Positions 26,329 through 35,190 of a stretch of 64,000 nt of DNA are shown piece by piece. The notes under the pieces were generated by a model, which saw only the letters and a list, made by a program, of their open reading frames with translations, was not told the origin of the DNA and made no database searches. This DNA comes from Nostoc edaphicum CCNP1411 (GTDB taxonomy: Bacteria; Cyanobacteriota; Cyanobacteriia; Cyanobacteriales; Nostocaceae), in the NCBI RefSeq assembly GCF_014023275.1, contig NZ_CP054698.1, positions 4,092,001 through 4,156,000 on the forward strand, written 5' to 3'. Numbering within the stretch: position 1 is the first letter of the stretch; every line of letters starts with the position of its first letter. A program made the position numbers and the translations under genes.

Positions 26329-26586
26329 GATAGCCAACAAGAAGCTTTAGAGATGGCTGTCTTAAAAGCAGATCACATGACTCAGATTTTGCAAAACTTA
26401 TTGGATCTAGCACGAGTAAGTCACAGTATGATGCCATTACAACCTGAATTATTGCTACTCAATTATTTGGTTGCAGACATAGTTATAGATGATAGAGAAA
26501 TTTGAACATCAGGTATTGAAGGCAAAGTTGCCGTACTTTCAAAGCCAGGTTATGGTAGCACTTTTATCTCACATTACCTGCTTTAG
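26329..26586 (+). pseudogene. Remnant of a sensor histidine kinase
   Basis: One frame reads DSQQEALEMAVLKADHMTQI and on through LLDLARVSH to PLQPELLLLNYLVADIV, the dimerisation-helix end of a kinase. After an in-frame TGA (26503) it continues to SKPGYGSTFI, a relic of the last ATP-binding box. The H-box and most of the ATPase are missing. It ends 11 bp before the response regulator and was probably its partner kinase. Confidence 0.7.
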
Positions 26587-26596
26587 GAGCAAAAAT

Positions 26597-27271
26597 ATGA
26601 CAGCACATATCCTTTTGGTGGAAGATGAAGTCAAACTGGCGCGATTTGTCGAATTAGAGCTTAGTAGCGAAGGATACAAAGTAAGTGTAGCCCATGATGG
26701 CATTGCTGGTCTAACCTTGGCGCGAGACTCATCACCAGATTTAGCGATTCTGGATTGGATGCTACCAGGTTTAACGGGTTTGGAAATTTGTCGGCGTTTG
26801 CGAGCAACAGGCAGTACAGTACCAGTAATTTTGTTGACAGCAAAGGATGAAGTGAGCGATCGCGTGGCAGGATTAGATGCAGGAGCCGATGATTATGTAG
26901 TTAAGCCCTTCAGCATTGAGGAACTACTAGCTAGAATTCGCGCTCATCTCCGCCGCACACAAGAAACAGACGAAGATGTGCTGCAATTTGAAGACTTAAG
27001 CTTAAATCGCCGCACCCGTGAAGTTTTTCGGACAAAACGAAGCATTGAGTTAACAGCAAAAGAGTTTGACTTATTAGAATATCTCCTTTCACATCCTCGT
27101 CAAGTATTTACTAGAGACCAAATTTTAGAGAAAGTTTGGGGTTACGACTTTATGGGCGATTCTAATATTATTGAAGTCTATATTCGTTATTTGCGACTCA
27201 AGTTAGAAGAAAATAATGAAAAGCGTTTGATTCATACAGTCCGTGGTGTAGGCTATGCACTACGGGAGTAA
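26597..27271 (+). CDS. OmpR/PhoB-family response regulator
   Basis: 224 residues from the ATG at 26597, preceded by AGGAG; a longer frame from 26489 runs through the kinase remnant and is unlikely. Receiver domain 1-120 (VEDE, phospho-Asp in ILDWMLPGLTGLE, Lys in YVVKPFS) and a winged-helix DNA-binding domain 130-224 (ELTAKEFDLLEYLL, VYIRYLRLKLE, HTVRGVGYALRE). It resembles cyanobacterial regulators such as NrrA/Rre37, but I cannot assign it firmly. With its adjacent kinase decayed it is now an orphan regulator. Confidence 0.9.
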   Translation: MTAHILLVEDEVKLARFVELELSSEGYKVSVAHDGIAGLTLARDSSPDLAILDWMLPGLTGLEICRRLRATGSTVPVILLTAKDEVSDRVAGLDAGADDYVVKPFSIEELLARIRAHLRRTQETDEDVLQFEDLSLNRRTREVFRTKRSIELTAKEFDLLEYLLSHPRQVFTRDQILEKVWGYDFMGDSNIIEVYIRYLRLKLEENNEKRLIHTVRGVGYALRE

Positions 27272-27327
27272 TCATAATGACTTGGTAATTTCAATAAAAA
27301 GCAACATATTCAAGACAAAAGAGGATC

Positions 27328-27525
27328 ATGAATAAAAAATGGGCTGTTAAACGACTAACAGTAAATCTCACAATCGAGGAAATGAAAAAACTTGAATGCT
27401 ACTGTGCTTTGACGGGAAGACCAGCAACAGATGTAATTCGAGAATTGCTCCGAACTCTTGAGGTTGACAATGCTGAAAACTCTGAGATGAAAGCAGCAGA
27501 TTTAACTAGAACTGTTGGTAGTTGA
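27328..27525 (+). CDS. Small ribbon-helix-helix-like protein
   Basis: 65 residues: VKRLTVNLTIEEMKKLECYCALTGRPATDVIRELLRTLEV has the strand-helix-helix spacing of CopG/MetJ-type DNA-binding proteins, with a polar tail. GAGG precedes the ATG. It lies 56 bp after the response regulator on the same strand and may be co-transcribed. No toxin partner is seen. An AATCACAGTA...TACTGTGATT inverted repeat (about 27528-27586) follows and may end the transcript. Confidence 0.6.
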   Translation: MNKKWAVKRLTVNLTIEEMKKLECYCALTGRPATDVIRELLRTLEVDNAENSEMKAADLTRTVGS

Positions 27526-27810
27526 TCAAAATCACAGTAACTATTCACTCGAATATCCCGCCAAATCTCAGAAATCTGCTACTGTGATTTGCCACAATCT
27601 CGATTTTCCATCAATTATTTATTGACAGACTACTAGCTTAGTGGTGCGGGGCATAATAGCCCCCATCGACTCTACGCACTCCCGATTCAAATCTTTAAGG
27701 ATATCCAATCCCCAATTCCCTATTAAAGCTTTCAAAGTGGAGAGATAAAAGAGCGCGTGGAGTCAGCTAAACTAAAGAAGAATTGCTTAATAAGTTTTAA
27801 TAATTCTGTT

Positions 27811-28401
27811 ATGAGTACTGATTCACCTCTTAATTCTCCCGAAAAACCTGAATCCACATTTGGGAAACGTCTGAGAAATTTCTTAATTGTAATGGTAGCG
27901 ATCGCACTTAGCGTTTCCCTCGTCTTAGGATTGCGAACTGAAACAACCTCGGCAACTCTAGCTAAGTTAAGTGAGACTTCCACACCGTTAGAAGTAGCAA
28001 TCAGCAACGGCAAACCATCTCTAGTAGAGTTTTATGCTGATTGGTGTACTGTCTGCCAAAAAATGGCCCCAGATATCACTCAACTAGAAACAGAGTATGC
28101 TGACAAGATGAATTTTGTCATGCTGAATGTGGATAATACCAAGTGGCTGCCAGAAATGCTGAGATATCGGGTGGATGGGATTCCCCATTTTGTATTTTTG
28201 AGTCAGCAAGGAGAAACCATCGCCCAAGCCATCGGCGATCAACCCCGGACGATTATGGCAAGCAATTTAGAAGCTTTGGTTACTGGTTCGTCTCTGCCTT
28301 ATGCTCAAGCTAGCGGCAAAGTTTCCAAGTTTTCAGCCCCAGTAGCACCAACGACGAATCAAGATGACCCCCGCAGTCATGGCAGCCAAGTAGTAAATTA
28401 A
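27811..28401 (+). CDS. Thioredoxin-like membrane-anchored protein (TxlA/HCF164 type)
   Basis: 196 residues from the ATG at 27811; a GTG at 27757 would add 18 residues. One membrane anchor (residues about 25-45), then a thioredoxin fold with the redox motif WCTVC in VEFYADWCTVCQKMAPDI and cis-Pro in VDGIPHFVFL. Homologues (HCF164/TxlA) sit in the thylakoid membrane facing the lumen and pass reducing power to cytochrome b6f assembly. The C-terminal tail is Pro/Thr/Asp rich. Confidence 0.85.
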   Translation: MSTDSPLNSPEKPESTFGKRLRNFLIVMVAIALSVSLVLGLRTETTSATLAKLSETSTPLEVAISNGKPSLVEFYADWCTVCQKMAPDITQLETEYADKMNFVMLNVDNTKWLPEMLRYRVDGIPHFVFLSQQGETIAQAIGDQPRTIMASNLEALVTGSSLPYAQASGKVSKFSAPVAPTTNQDDPRSHGSQVVN

Positions 28402-28655
28402 GATAATTCGTAAGTCGTAATATGATGTCCGTCAAATTACCCATAATAAACAGTTTGTAGTGGGGACTTCAGTCCCCAAAGTCAGGACTAAAGTCTTTAC
28501 TACGAACATTTTTTATTCAGCTTGATTAGCCGGACGTAATGTAATACGTAATTCGCAATCAAAGATTATTATGTAAGGGATTTAGACTCTGATGGTTCCT
28601 GAGTCTGTCGTTTTCGTAGTGCATTACCTACCTAATCCCCACTTCCCTGTCCCCT

Positions 28656-29846
28656 TTATGTAAGAGATTGGCGCTTGAGACGCTTATGAGCGTACATTAA
28701 TTTGTCAGAACTGGCGATTAGCTGTTCTAGTGACATATTGCTTTCTGGTGAGTAACGCTCTATCCCCATACTCATTGAAAGTTCATAGCTACGGTTTTGC
28801 TGTTGATTAAAGTTGGCGATATTTGCTTGCAGATACTCTTGGATGCTATCAGCGTCCTTAAAGTAGCTGGAGATGAAAACAATAAACTCATCTCCACCCA
28901 AGCGGGCAACAATATCCGAGTTCCGAAAACTTTGCTTGAGTAATTGACCAGCATCAATAATTAAGGCATCTCCTATATCATGACCAAGGGTGTCGTTAAT
29001 CTGTTTTAGCCCATCTAAATCAATGAAGATCACCCAGCACAACGCTTTCATGCGGTGAGCAATTTTTAACTCTTGTTCAGCCATCAGAAAGAAACCACGT
29101 CGGTTATGCAAACCGGTTAATTCATCAGTCAGCGATGCTTGTTTGCGGTTGCGGACTTCCTGAATAAGTTCCATCTGAGCGATCGCCTGACGACTTAGGC
29201 GGCGCAGTGCATCTAACTGCTGGTAACTTAGATGATGAGGAATGGTATCCAAAACACACAACGTCCCAATAGGAAGACCATCGGGTGTAATTAGAGGAGC
29301 ACCAGCATAAAAACGAATTTTGAGATTACCTTTGACTAGGGGATTATTATTAAAGCGATCGTCATTGATGGCGTTGGGAACCACTAATATATCCTCTGGT
29401 TGAAGAATAGCATGGGCACAAAAAGCCAACTGTCTAGGTGTTTCCCTAACTTTTAGTCCAACCTTAGATTTAAACCATTGGCGATCGCTATCAACTAAGC
29501 TAATTAAAGCAATTGGAGTCTTACAAATGTAGGCAGCAAGAGCAGTTATATCATCAAATGCTTCTTCAGGCAGGGTATCTAAAATATTGTATTCCGCCAA
29601 TGCTTTGAGTCTTTCTGCTTCATTTTCAGGTAGAGGAACAGCTTGGGTTTTCACAGATGAGTGTCTGAGCCTTAGCCAGAAAAGTCTGGGACGCTGGAAA
29701 TTTTGCAACAACTGTAAGATTACCTCTCCAGCAGCAAGGCTGCATGACATAAACATCTCTGCAACGACAATCAACATTCGGTTGAATATACAGAAATATT
29801 GTATTACATGATGTTCTTCATGCCTTTGGTTTGCTCTGTTGTTCAT
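28656..29846 (-). CDS. GAF-GGDEF diguanylate cyclase
   Basis: 396 residues. The N-terminal about 70 residues are poorly defined and may include a false start extension (another ATG lies near 29777). A GAF domain spans about 75-225 (FDDITALAAYICKTPIALISLVDSDRQWF, FCAHAI) and GGDEF about 235-395, with active site LGGDEF and RNSD five residues before it, an intact c-di-GMP inhibitory site. It synthesises c-di-GMP in the cytoplasm in response to a GAF ligand. It stands alone. Confidence 0.85.
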   Translation of the reverse strand: MNNRANQRHEEHHVIQYFCIFNRMLIVVAEMFMSCSLAAGEVILQLLQNFQRPRLFWLRLRHSSVKTQAVPLPENEAERLKALAEYNILDTLPEEAFDDITALAAYICKTPIALISLVDSDRQWFKSKVGLKVRETPRQLAFCAHAILQPEDILVVPNAINDDRFNNNPLVKGNLKIRFYAGAPLITPDGLPIGTLCVLDTIPHHLSYQQLDALRRLSRQAIAQMELIQEVRNRKQASLTDELTGLHNRRGFFLMAEQELKIAHRMKALCWVIFIDLDGLKQINDTLGHDIGDALIIDAGQLLKQSFRNSDIVARLGGDEFIVFISSYFKDADSIQEYLQANIANFNQQQNRSYELSMSMGIERYSPESNMSLEQLIASSDKLMYAHKRLKRQSLT

Positions 29847-30204
29847 GTCACCCTAGCTTTCACTGTGCAAAATCCCTGAATATGTAGATGCTTACAAGGT
29901 CTTTTGCCCAAAGCCAGCTTGAAAATAATTAATTATAGCTAAAAATTATCAAAACTTATTATATCGTCAGGCTTCCTTCGTCAAAACTTGATAATTTTGA
30001 TACCGCTAATTTGTCTATGTACACGTAAGTTGCAAGGGTCAGCTTCCAACTCCTGCAACTTCTCTTTCTGGTCTACGGAGGCGATCGCTTAACTTTGTAA
30101 TCCCTCTCGATCATCTCTGCGTAGACGCGCAGAGATAGGCTCAAGAGTAGTTACAGCAGGAGTTCTAAGTTATGCAGAATTTTTCTCTATGACCAAACCA
30201 AGTT

Positions 30205-30295
30205 GCCTCTGCTAGAAGTCGCGGCTACACATACAAAACCCGCCTACGCGGGTTATAAAACTTGATTTTCTGCTAGTCTACGCAGGTGGACTTAG
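30205..30295. repeat. Dispersed repeat, copy 2 (matches 22071-22164)
   Basis: Nearly identical to the earlier block, including both hairpins, up to GGTGGACTTAG, where a MITE begins. The preceding gap (29847-30204) holds an AAAATTATCAA/TTGATAATTTT inverted repeat at about 29940-30000 and no gene. Confidence 0.85.
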
Positions 30296-30460
30296 AGGTT
30301 GTTTGAAAAGTCGCAAAGTATACTAGAAACCCCGCTTCCATTCCTCTCCCCGAAAAATCGAGAGGCTTTGAAACCCCCATTCCCTTGTAGGGAAGGGGGG
30401 CTAGGGGGGTTAGGTTTCCGAGATTTAGATGTTACCAAAAATACTTTTCAAACATTCTCT
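30294..30460. mobile_element. 167-bp MITE-like element (AGAGGTTGTTTGAAAAGT ends)
   Basis: Left end AGAGGTTGTTTGAAAAGT; right end ACTTTTCAAACATTCTCT, inverted with two mismatches. It abuts the 30205-30295 repeat. A further half-end (CTTTTTAAACATCCTCTAAA) lies near 30608, so a second element may be nested or degraded. 30641-30710 shows nothing. Confidence 0.7.
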
Positions 30461-30499
30461 TAGCGTGTGTAGTAGCGAATTATATTCCAATACGCTTGG

Positions 30500-30600
30500 G
30501 TTAAGAGCTAATTGTACAAAATTGTGGGTTTTCGAGACGCGATAAATCGCCGTCTCTACAAGTGTTTTGATCTTATCTGAACTGTATTGAATTATATTCG
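30500..30600 (+). repeat. Dispersed repeat with GAGACGCGATAAATCGC core, copy 1
   Basis: About 95 bp almost identical to the complement of 58351-58461. The core forms a hairpin around GACGCGATAAATCGCCGTC. Confidence 0.8.
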
Positions 30601-30710
30601 CCCAAAACTTTTTAAACATCCTCTAAATAAACTTTGCTGCTAAATCTCTAAACACAGTGGAATAATTTTCTTCTCCCTAGAGCAATTTCCAGTATCACAT
30701 CAGGCTTGAA

Positions 30711-30941
30711 TTACTCTTTATACGACTCCAAAATCCCACTACGAATCATTAGTTGTGGCCAAAACAACACAAAAAATCCCATCCATGTTACTACAGGGAT
30801 AGAGACGAGAACTGTTAGCCAGATAGTTTTAAATAGTAACCAGCTACCACCAATCAGTGTTATACCTGTGAGAACTATAGACCAGGGCTGACACCACCAA
30901 GGTTTGTAGTTCCAAGGACTTATGGGTTTTTGTTCAGTCAT
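30711..30941 (-). CDS. Small membrane protein, 76 residues
   Basis: Trp-rich N-terminus (SPWNYKPWWCQPWSIVLTG), then two hydrophobic helices (about residues 20-40 and 44-65) and a short charged tail. It resembles a small cyanobacterial membrane family (possibly DUF6737), but I cannot confirm that. It lies 59 bp downstream of the ABC exporter on the same strand and could be co-transcribed with it. Confidence 0.55.
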   Translation of the reverse strand: MTEQKPISPWNYKPWWCQPWSIVLTGITLIGGSWLLFKTIWLTVLVSIPVVTWMGFFVLFWPQLMIRSGILESYKE

Positions 30942-31000
30942 TAGTTTTATTTAGTAAAACTCCAAATATTCCTTTAACAATTATGAGTTACTTTGACAGA

Positions 31001-32620
31001 TTAAGTTTTGTCGTACTCTATTTTTCCATAGTCAAGTTTGATAATTCGGTCTGCTAAATGAAAATAGTGATCGTCATGGCTAATCACTAGCACTGTTTTG
31101 CCCCGCGATCGCAGTTCTGGCAAAAGTTGAGTGTAGAATATTTCCTTGAATACTGGATCTTGATCGGCTGCCCATTCATCAAATAGATAAATTGGTCGAT
31201 CTTCCAAGTAAGCTGTGAGTAAAGCTAGTCGTTTTCGTTGTCCTTGAGAAAGTGCCGTGGTAGAAAGTTGTCCATTTTCAACTTTCACTTTATGGTCTAG
31301 TTGCAGTTGTTGTAAATATTTTGTCGCTTGAGCATCCAAGAGGGAATTTTTTAATCCTAAAAGTTCTTCAAATAAATAAAAGTCGGAAAATACCACAGAG
31401 AAATGCTGGCGATACCATTCTCGATTCTTTTCTCTAATTAGCTCCTCATCGAAGATAATCTCGCCGTTCTCAGGGATGTAAAGTCCAGTAATTAGCTTTG
31501 CTAGGGTAGATTTTCCGCTACCATTCCCGCCGACAATGAAGACCAATTCTTGAGGATATAGTGTTAGATTGATGGGGCCAAAGATAAAGCTATTATCTTC
31601 TTGATCTGTGTAGTAAGTGTGGGTAACACTTTTAAATTTTAAGCTGTGCCAGTCAGATTTCAGGGCAGGTGGAACAGTGGATATTTCAGTTCGACTCGCT
31701 AGAGATAAACCCAGAGATTCGATTTTTTGAAAGGCAATGCTGGCTTTACTTAATAAAGGAAGTTTGCTGATGATGTTATCCATTGGTAACACCAAGTAAG
31801 TGAAGGTCAAAATGTAACCAGAGAGAGTTTCGGCATTGATGGTAAGCAGATTCGGCAGCGCAAACAATACAAAACCGAGGGCAAAAAAGAATATGAGTTG
31901 ACCCCAGCTTGAAGTCATGGCAAAAAGAGTTAGACCGTTCACGTTGTGATGACGGAACTCGGTAGCAGTTGATTTTAGTTTTTCTTCTAAAAAGTCTTGA
32001 CGCCGCTTATAATTCAGCTTGAGTTCCTTGACTCCTTCGGTAATGGTGCGAAAATGTTTAAATAGCTGATCTTCATCTTCACGAGCTAGGGCCAGCAATT
32101 TACCGCCTCTGTTGAGTAGCCACTGACAACTAGCGATCGCAACTACTGAAATCCCACAAACCATTAACAATACTAACCAAGAGAGCCAAGTTATATACGC
32201 AATACAACCCAAGACGATCGCTAAATTAATAAAGATGAAAGGCATCTGATAAACAGCATTGGCAACCGCCTGAATATCTTCTGTGAGAGTTGCCAATAAT
32301 CGAGGATTCCCCAAGCGTTCCAGATGACTCAACTCGGAAGCGAGAATCTGGCGACTCAAACGCATCCGTAATTGCAAAACTGCACTCTGAGAAAGGCGAA
32401 TCAGCATCACTTGAGAAATGATACTGGTAATCAGTGCAACTATTGCCAGTCCCGCAAAACCCCAAATTATCGATGTGAGGCGGGAAGCATTACCGCTACT
32501 AGCAGCACGGCTAATTAAGGCAATCAAACCAGCACTACTACCGCCACTCAAGAATCCAGTAGCGATCGCGATCGCTACCATTCCCCACGAAGAACGCAAA
32601 AGAAAATAAATCAAATTCAT
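31001..32620 (-). CDS. Cyclic-peptide/siderophore-type ABC exporter (PvdE/SyrD family)
   Basis: 539 residues: six membrane helices in 1-300 followed by a nucleotide-binding domain with Walker A GGNGSGKST, signature LSQGQRKRL and Walker B PIYLFDEWAADQDP. The DEWAADQDP form and the permease-ATPase order are typical of PvdE/SyrD-type exporters of peptides or siderophore precursors. It would act at the inner membrane. No NRPS or RiPP genes are adjacent. It is divergent from the radical SAM gene, separated by 375 bp of repeats. Confidence 0.85.
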   Translation of the reverse strand: MNLIYFLLRSSWGMVAIAIATGFLSGGSSAGLIALISRAASSGNASRLTSIIWGFAGLAIVALITSIISQVMLIRLSQSAVLQLRMRLSRQILASELSHLERLGNPRLLATLTEDIQAVANAVYQMPFIFINLAIVLGCIAYITWLSWLVLLMVCGISVVAIASCQWLLNRGGKLLALAREDEDQLFKHFRTITEGVKELKLNYKRRQDFLEEKLKSTATEFRHHNVNGLTLFAMTSSWGQLIFFFALGFVLFALPNLLTINAETLSGYILTFTYLVLPMDNIISKLPLLSKASIAFQKIESLGLSLASRTEISTVPPALKSDWHSLKFKSVTHTYYTDQEDNSFIFGPINLTLYPQELVFIVGGNGSGKSTLAKLITGLYIPENGEIIFDEELIREKNREWYRQHFSVVFSDFYLFEELLGLKNSLLDAQATKYLQQLQLDHKVKVENGQLSTTALSQGQRKRLALLTAYLEDRPIYLFDEWAADQDPVFKEIFYTQLLPELRSRGKTVLVISHDDHYFHLADRIIKLDYGKIEYDKT

Positions 32621-32734
32621 GATATTGGCTTGCCAACAAACTCAGTTCGCCCTTCTATGGGAAATTTTATATTTTACAGTTAAAAACCTCTGAAAGATCA
32701 CGGTAAGCTAGTTTGCATTACCAAAGAAGAATTC

Positions 32735-32935
32735 AGAATTCAGGAGCCAGAATCCAGAATGGATTCTGTGCGACTGGATGGAAAATCGAGGTTTAAAGCC
32801 CCCGATTTTAAGACGCTCAAGGATTCGCTACCGCTACGCTATCGTGGAGAAGAAAAAATTCTTTCCGATTGTTACCCCTGACTTCAGGCATGGGGTATTC
32901 TGAATTCTGAATTCTGTCTTCTGACTCCTTCTCAT
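32735..32935. repeat. Inverted AATTCAGAATTC-type repeat block
   Basis: Left AGAATTCAGAATTCAGGAGCC and right TTCTGAATTCTGTCTTCTGA are roughly complementary low-complexity ends around about 140 bp containing CTACCGCTACGCTATCG, related to the palindromic repeat at 3950-4010. Confidence 0.6.
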
Positions 32936-32995
32936 AGCTGATTGTGTCAATAAACTGTCAAATTAGCTGCTCAGTTTTCCAGGGTGAAATTTGCA

Positions 32996-34651
32996 ATGAC
33001 TGTGAATCTAAAGTCTTTAGAGAACCAAATTCATGTCGCGGCCGATTCCAAAACCGCTCCGATCACTCAAAGAACCCGCTACGTTCCTTCGCAACATCGA
33101 CGAATTCTGTGTATATTTCCGAAATACAGCCGCTCCTTTGGTACTTTTCATCATGCCTACCCACTCATGGGCAATGTCCGGGCTTTTATGCCACCCCAAG
33201 GTATTTTAATTGTGGCTGCCTACTTACCTCAAGAATGGGAAGTGCGGTTTATTGATGAGAATGTCAAATCAGCAACAAGGGCTGATTACCAATGGTGTGA
33301 TGTGGTGATTGTAAGTGGAATGCATATCCAAAAACCACAGATTAATCAAATTAATGAACTTGCCCATCGAGCCGGGAAAATTACAGTTGTGGGTGGCCCT
33401 TCGGTATCTGGGTGTCCAGAATATTATCCTGAATTTGACATTTTACACTTGGGTGAATTGGGAGATGCAAGCGATCGCATGATCGAATATCTAGACCAAA
33501 ATCTGGAACGTCCCCAAACGCAAATTCGCTTTGAAACCAAGGAACGTTTACCCTTAACAGAGTTTCCCACCCCAGCTTATCATTTGCTGAATATCAATGA
33601 TTATTTTCTAGCAAATGTCCAGTTTTCTAGTGGTTGCCCTTATCGTTGTGAGTTTTGTGATATTCCCGAACTCTATGGCAACAGTCCCCGGATGAAAACA
33701 CCAGAGCAAGTAGTCGCGGAGCTAGACGCAATGCGACAATCTGGCAATTTGGGAGCAGTGTATTTTGTCGATGATAACTTTGTTGGCGATCGCCGCGCTG
33801 CCATGAAGTTGCTTCCTCACCTGATTGACTGGCAAAAACGCAATGGCTACCCTATCCAGTTTGCCTGTGAAGCAACTCTCAACCTAGCTCAAAGTCCAAA
33901 GCTGCTGGAGATGATGCGCGAAGCTTATTTCTGCACAATCTTTTGCGGCATTGAAACACCTGAAGCAAATGCTCTCCATGCTATTTCCAAAGACCAAAAT
34001 CTGAGTATGCCAATCTTAAAAGCAATTCAGGTTTTAAATAGCTATGGCATGGAAGTAGTATCAGGAATCATTATCGGGTTAGATACAGATACACCAGAAA
34101 CAGCAGATCGAATTATCGAATTTATTCGGGCATCCCAAATTCCCATGTTGACAATTAACTTACTTCATGCTTTACCAAGAACTCCTTTATGGCGGAGATT
34201 AGAAGCAGAAGGACGACTTGTCTTTGATGAAAGCCGTGAATCAAATGTGGAGTTTTTAATGCCTTATGAGCAAGTTGTTGAGATGTGGCGGCGCTGCATC
34301 ACAACTGCTTATGAGCCAGAATTTTTATATCAGCGGTTTGCCTACAATATGGAACACACCTATCCAAACCGTATCGAAGTTCCTAACAGCCCGTCTCGAA
34401 CTTCTGGGGCTAATATTCGCAAAGGTTTAACTTATTTAGCTAATATTTTGTTGCGGATAGGCATATTTAGTAATTATCGTCAGACTTTCTGGAAAATGGC
34501 AAAGCCAGCACTAAAAGCAGGTAATATTGAAAACTTGATTCATGTTGGACTTGTCGGACACCATTTGATTAAGTTTGCCCAAGATTGTGCCAAGAATCAA
34601 GAATCGGCTTCGTTTTATTCCCAAAAAATTCTCACTAAAGTTCGTAGCTAA
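32996..34651 (+). CDS. B12-binding radical SAM enzyme (HpnP-like methylase candidate)
   Basis: 551 residues from the ATG at 32996, with AGGGTG just upstream; a GTG at 32984 is possible. A cobalamin-binding Rossmann domain (about 40-185), then a radical SAM barrel with the cluster motif CPYRCEFC and a GIETPEANAL strand, and a C-terminal DUF4070-like region. From memory the pattern (AFMPPQGILIVAAYLP, FVDDNFVGDR, HHLIKFAQ) is close to HpnP, the hopanoid C-2 methylase, but paralogues of unknown function exist in cyanobacteria and no hopanoid genes are adjacent. Confidence 0.8.
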   Translation: MTVNLKSLENQIHVAADSKTAPITQRTRYVPSQHRRILCIFPKYSRSFGTFHHAYPLMGNVRAFMPPQGILIVAAYLPQEWEVRFIDENVKSATRADYQWCDVVIVSGMHIQKPQINQINELAHRAGKITVVGGPSVSGCPEYYPEFDILHLGELGDASDRMIEYLDQNLERPQTQIRFETKERLPLTEFPTPAYHLLNINDYFLANVQFSSGCPYRCEFCDIPELYGNSPRMKTPEQVVAELDAMRQSGNLGAVYFVDDNFVGDRRAAMKLLPHLIDWQKRNGYPIQFACEATLNLAQSPKLLEMMREAYFCTIFCGIETPEANALHAISKDQNLSMPILKAIQVLNSYGMEVVSGIIIGLDTDTPETADRIIEFIRASQIPMLTINLLHALPRTPLWRRLEAEGRLVFDESRESNVEFLMPYEQVVEMWRRCITTAYEPEFLYQRFAYNMEHTYPNRIEVPNSPSRTSGANIRKGLTYLANILLRIGIFSNYRQTFWKMAKPALKAGNIENLIHVGLVGHHLIKFAQDCAKNQESASFYSQKILTKVRS

Positions 34652-34674
34652 CTGTCATTGATTAGTCTAGTCTC

Positions 34675-35145
34675 AGAGGTTGTTTGAAAAGTCTTCTTGT
34701 CGGAATCAAAAATTTTAGATCCCCCTAAATCCCCCTTAAAAAAGGGGACTTTGATTCCGGTTCCCCCCTTTTTTAGCTACGGTGTACACACAATAATGAA
34801 TCTAGATTTACCCCCCTTAGTCCCCCCTTGCAAAGGCTACGGTGTATACACAAGTCAAAAAAGTTTGATTTTTCATTGTTCTCTCGTTTATCTTGTTCCC
34901 ATGCTCTGCATGAGAATGCTCCTCGTTGAGGCTCTGTCTCCAATCTGGCATTGAGTCAGAGACTCAATGAATGCATTCCCAGTCGGAGACTGGGAACGAG
35001 GAAAGTCTTATCAAGCTAGGTTTTTAGGACTTGTGTATACACCGTAGCCTTGCAAAGGGGGGAAATATCCGGTTCTCCCCCTTTGCAAGGGGGAGTTAGA
35101 GGGGGTCATAAGTACTTGTGTATACACCGTAGGTCTACATAAAAT
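34675..35145. repeat. Repeat cluster: MITE end, GTGTACAC units, Nostoc palindromes
   Basis: Starts with AGAGGTTGTTTGAAAAGT (MITE end). It then holds CCCCCTAAATCCCCCTT palindromes, four TACGGTGTA(T/C)ACACAAGT-type units in both orientations (34776, 34835, 35030, 35114) and a CTGGGAACGAGG palindromic block (34890-35003). No gene is seen in 34652-35190. Confidence 0.75.
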
Positions 35146-35190
35146 TAGAGGCGGAGCAGAGTGGGGATTAGAAGAAGTTGCAACTGAATT

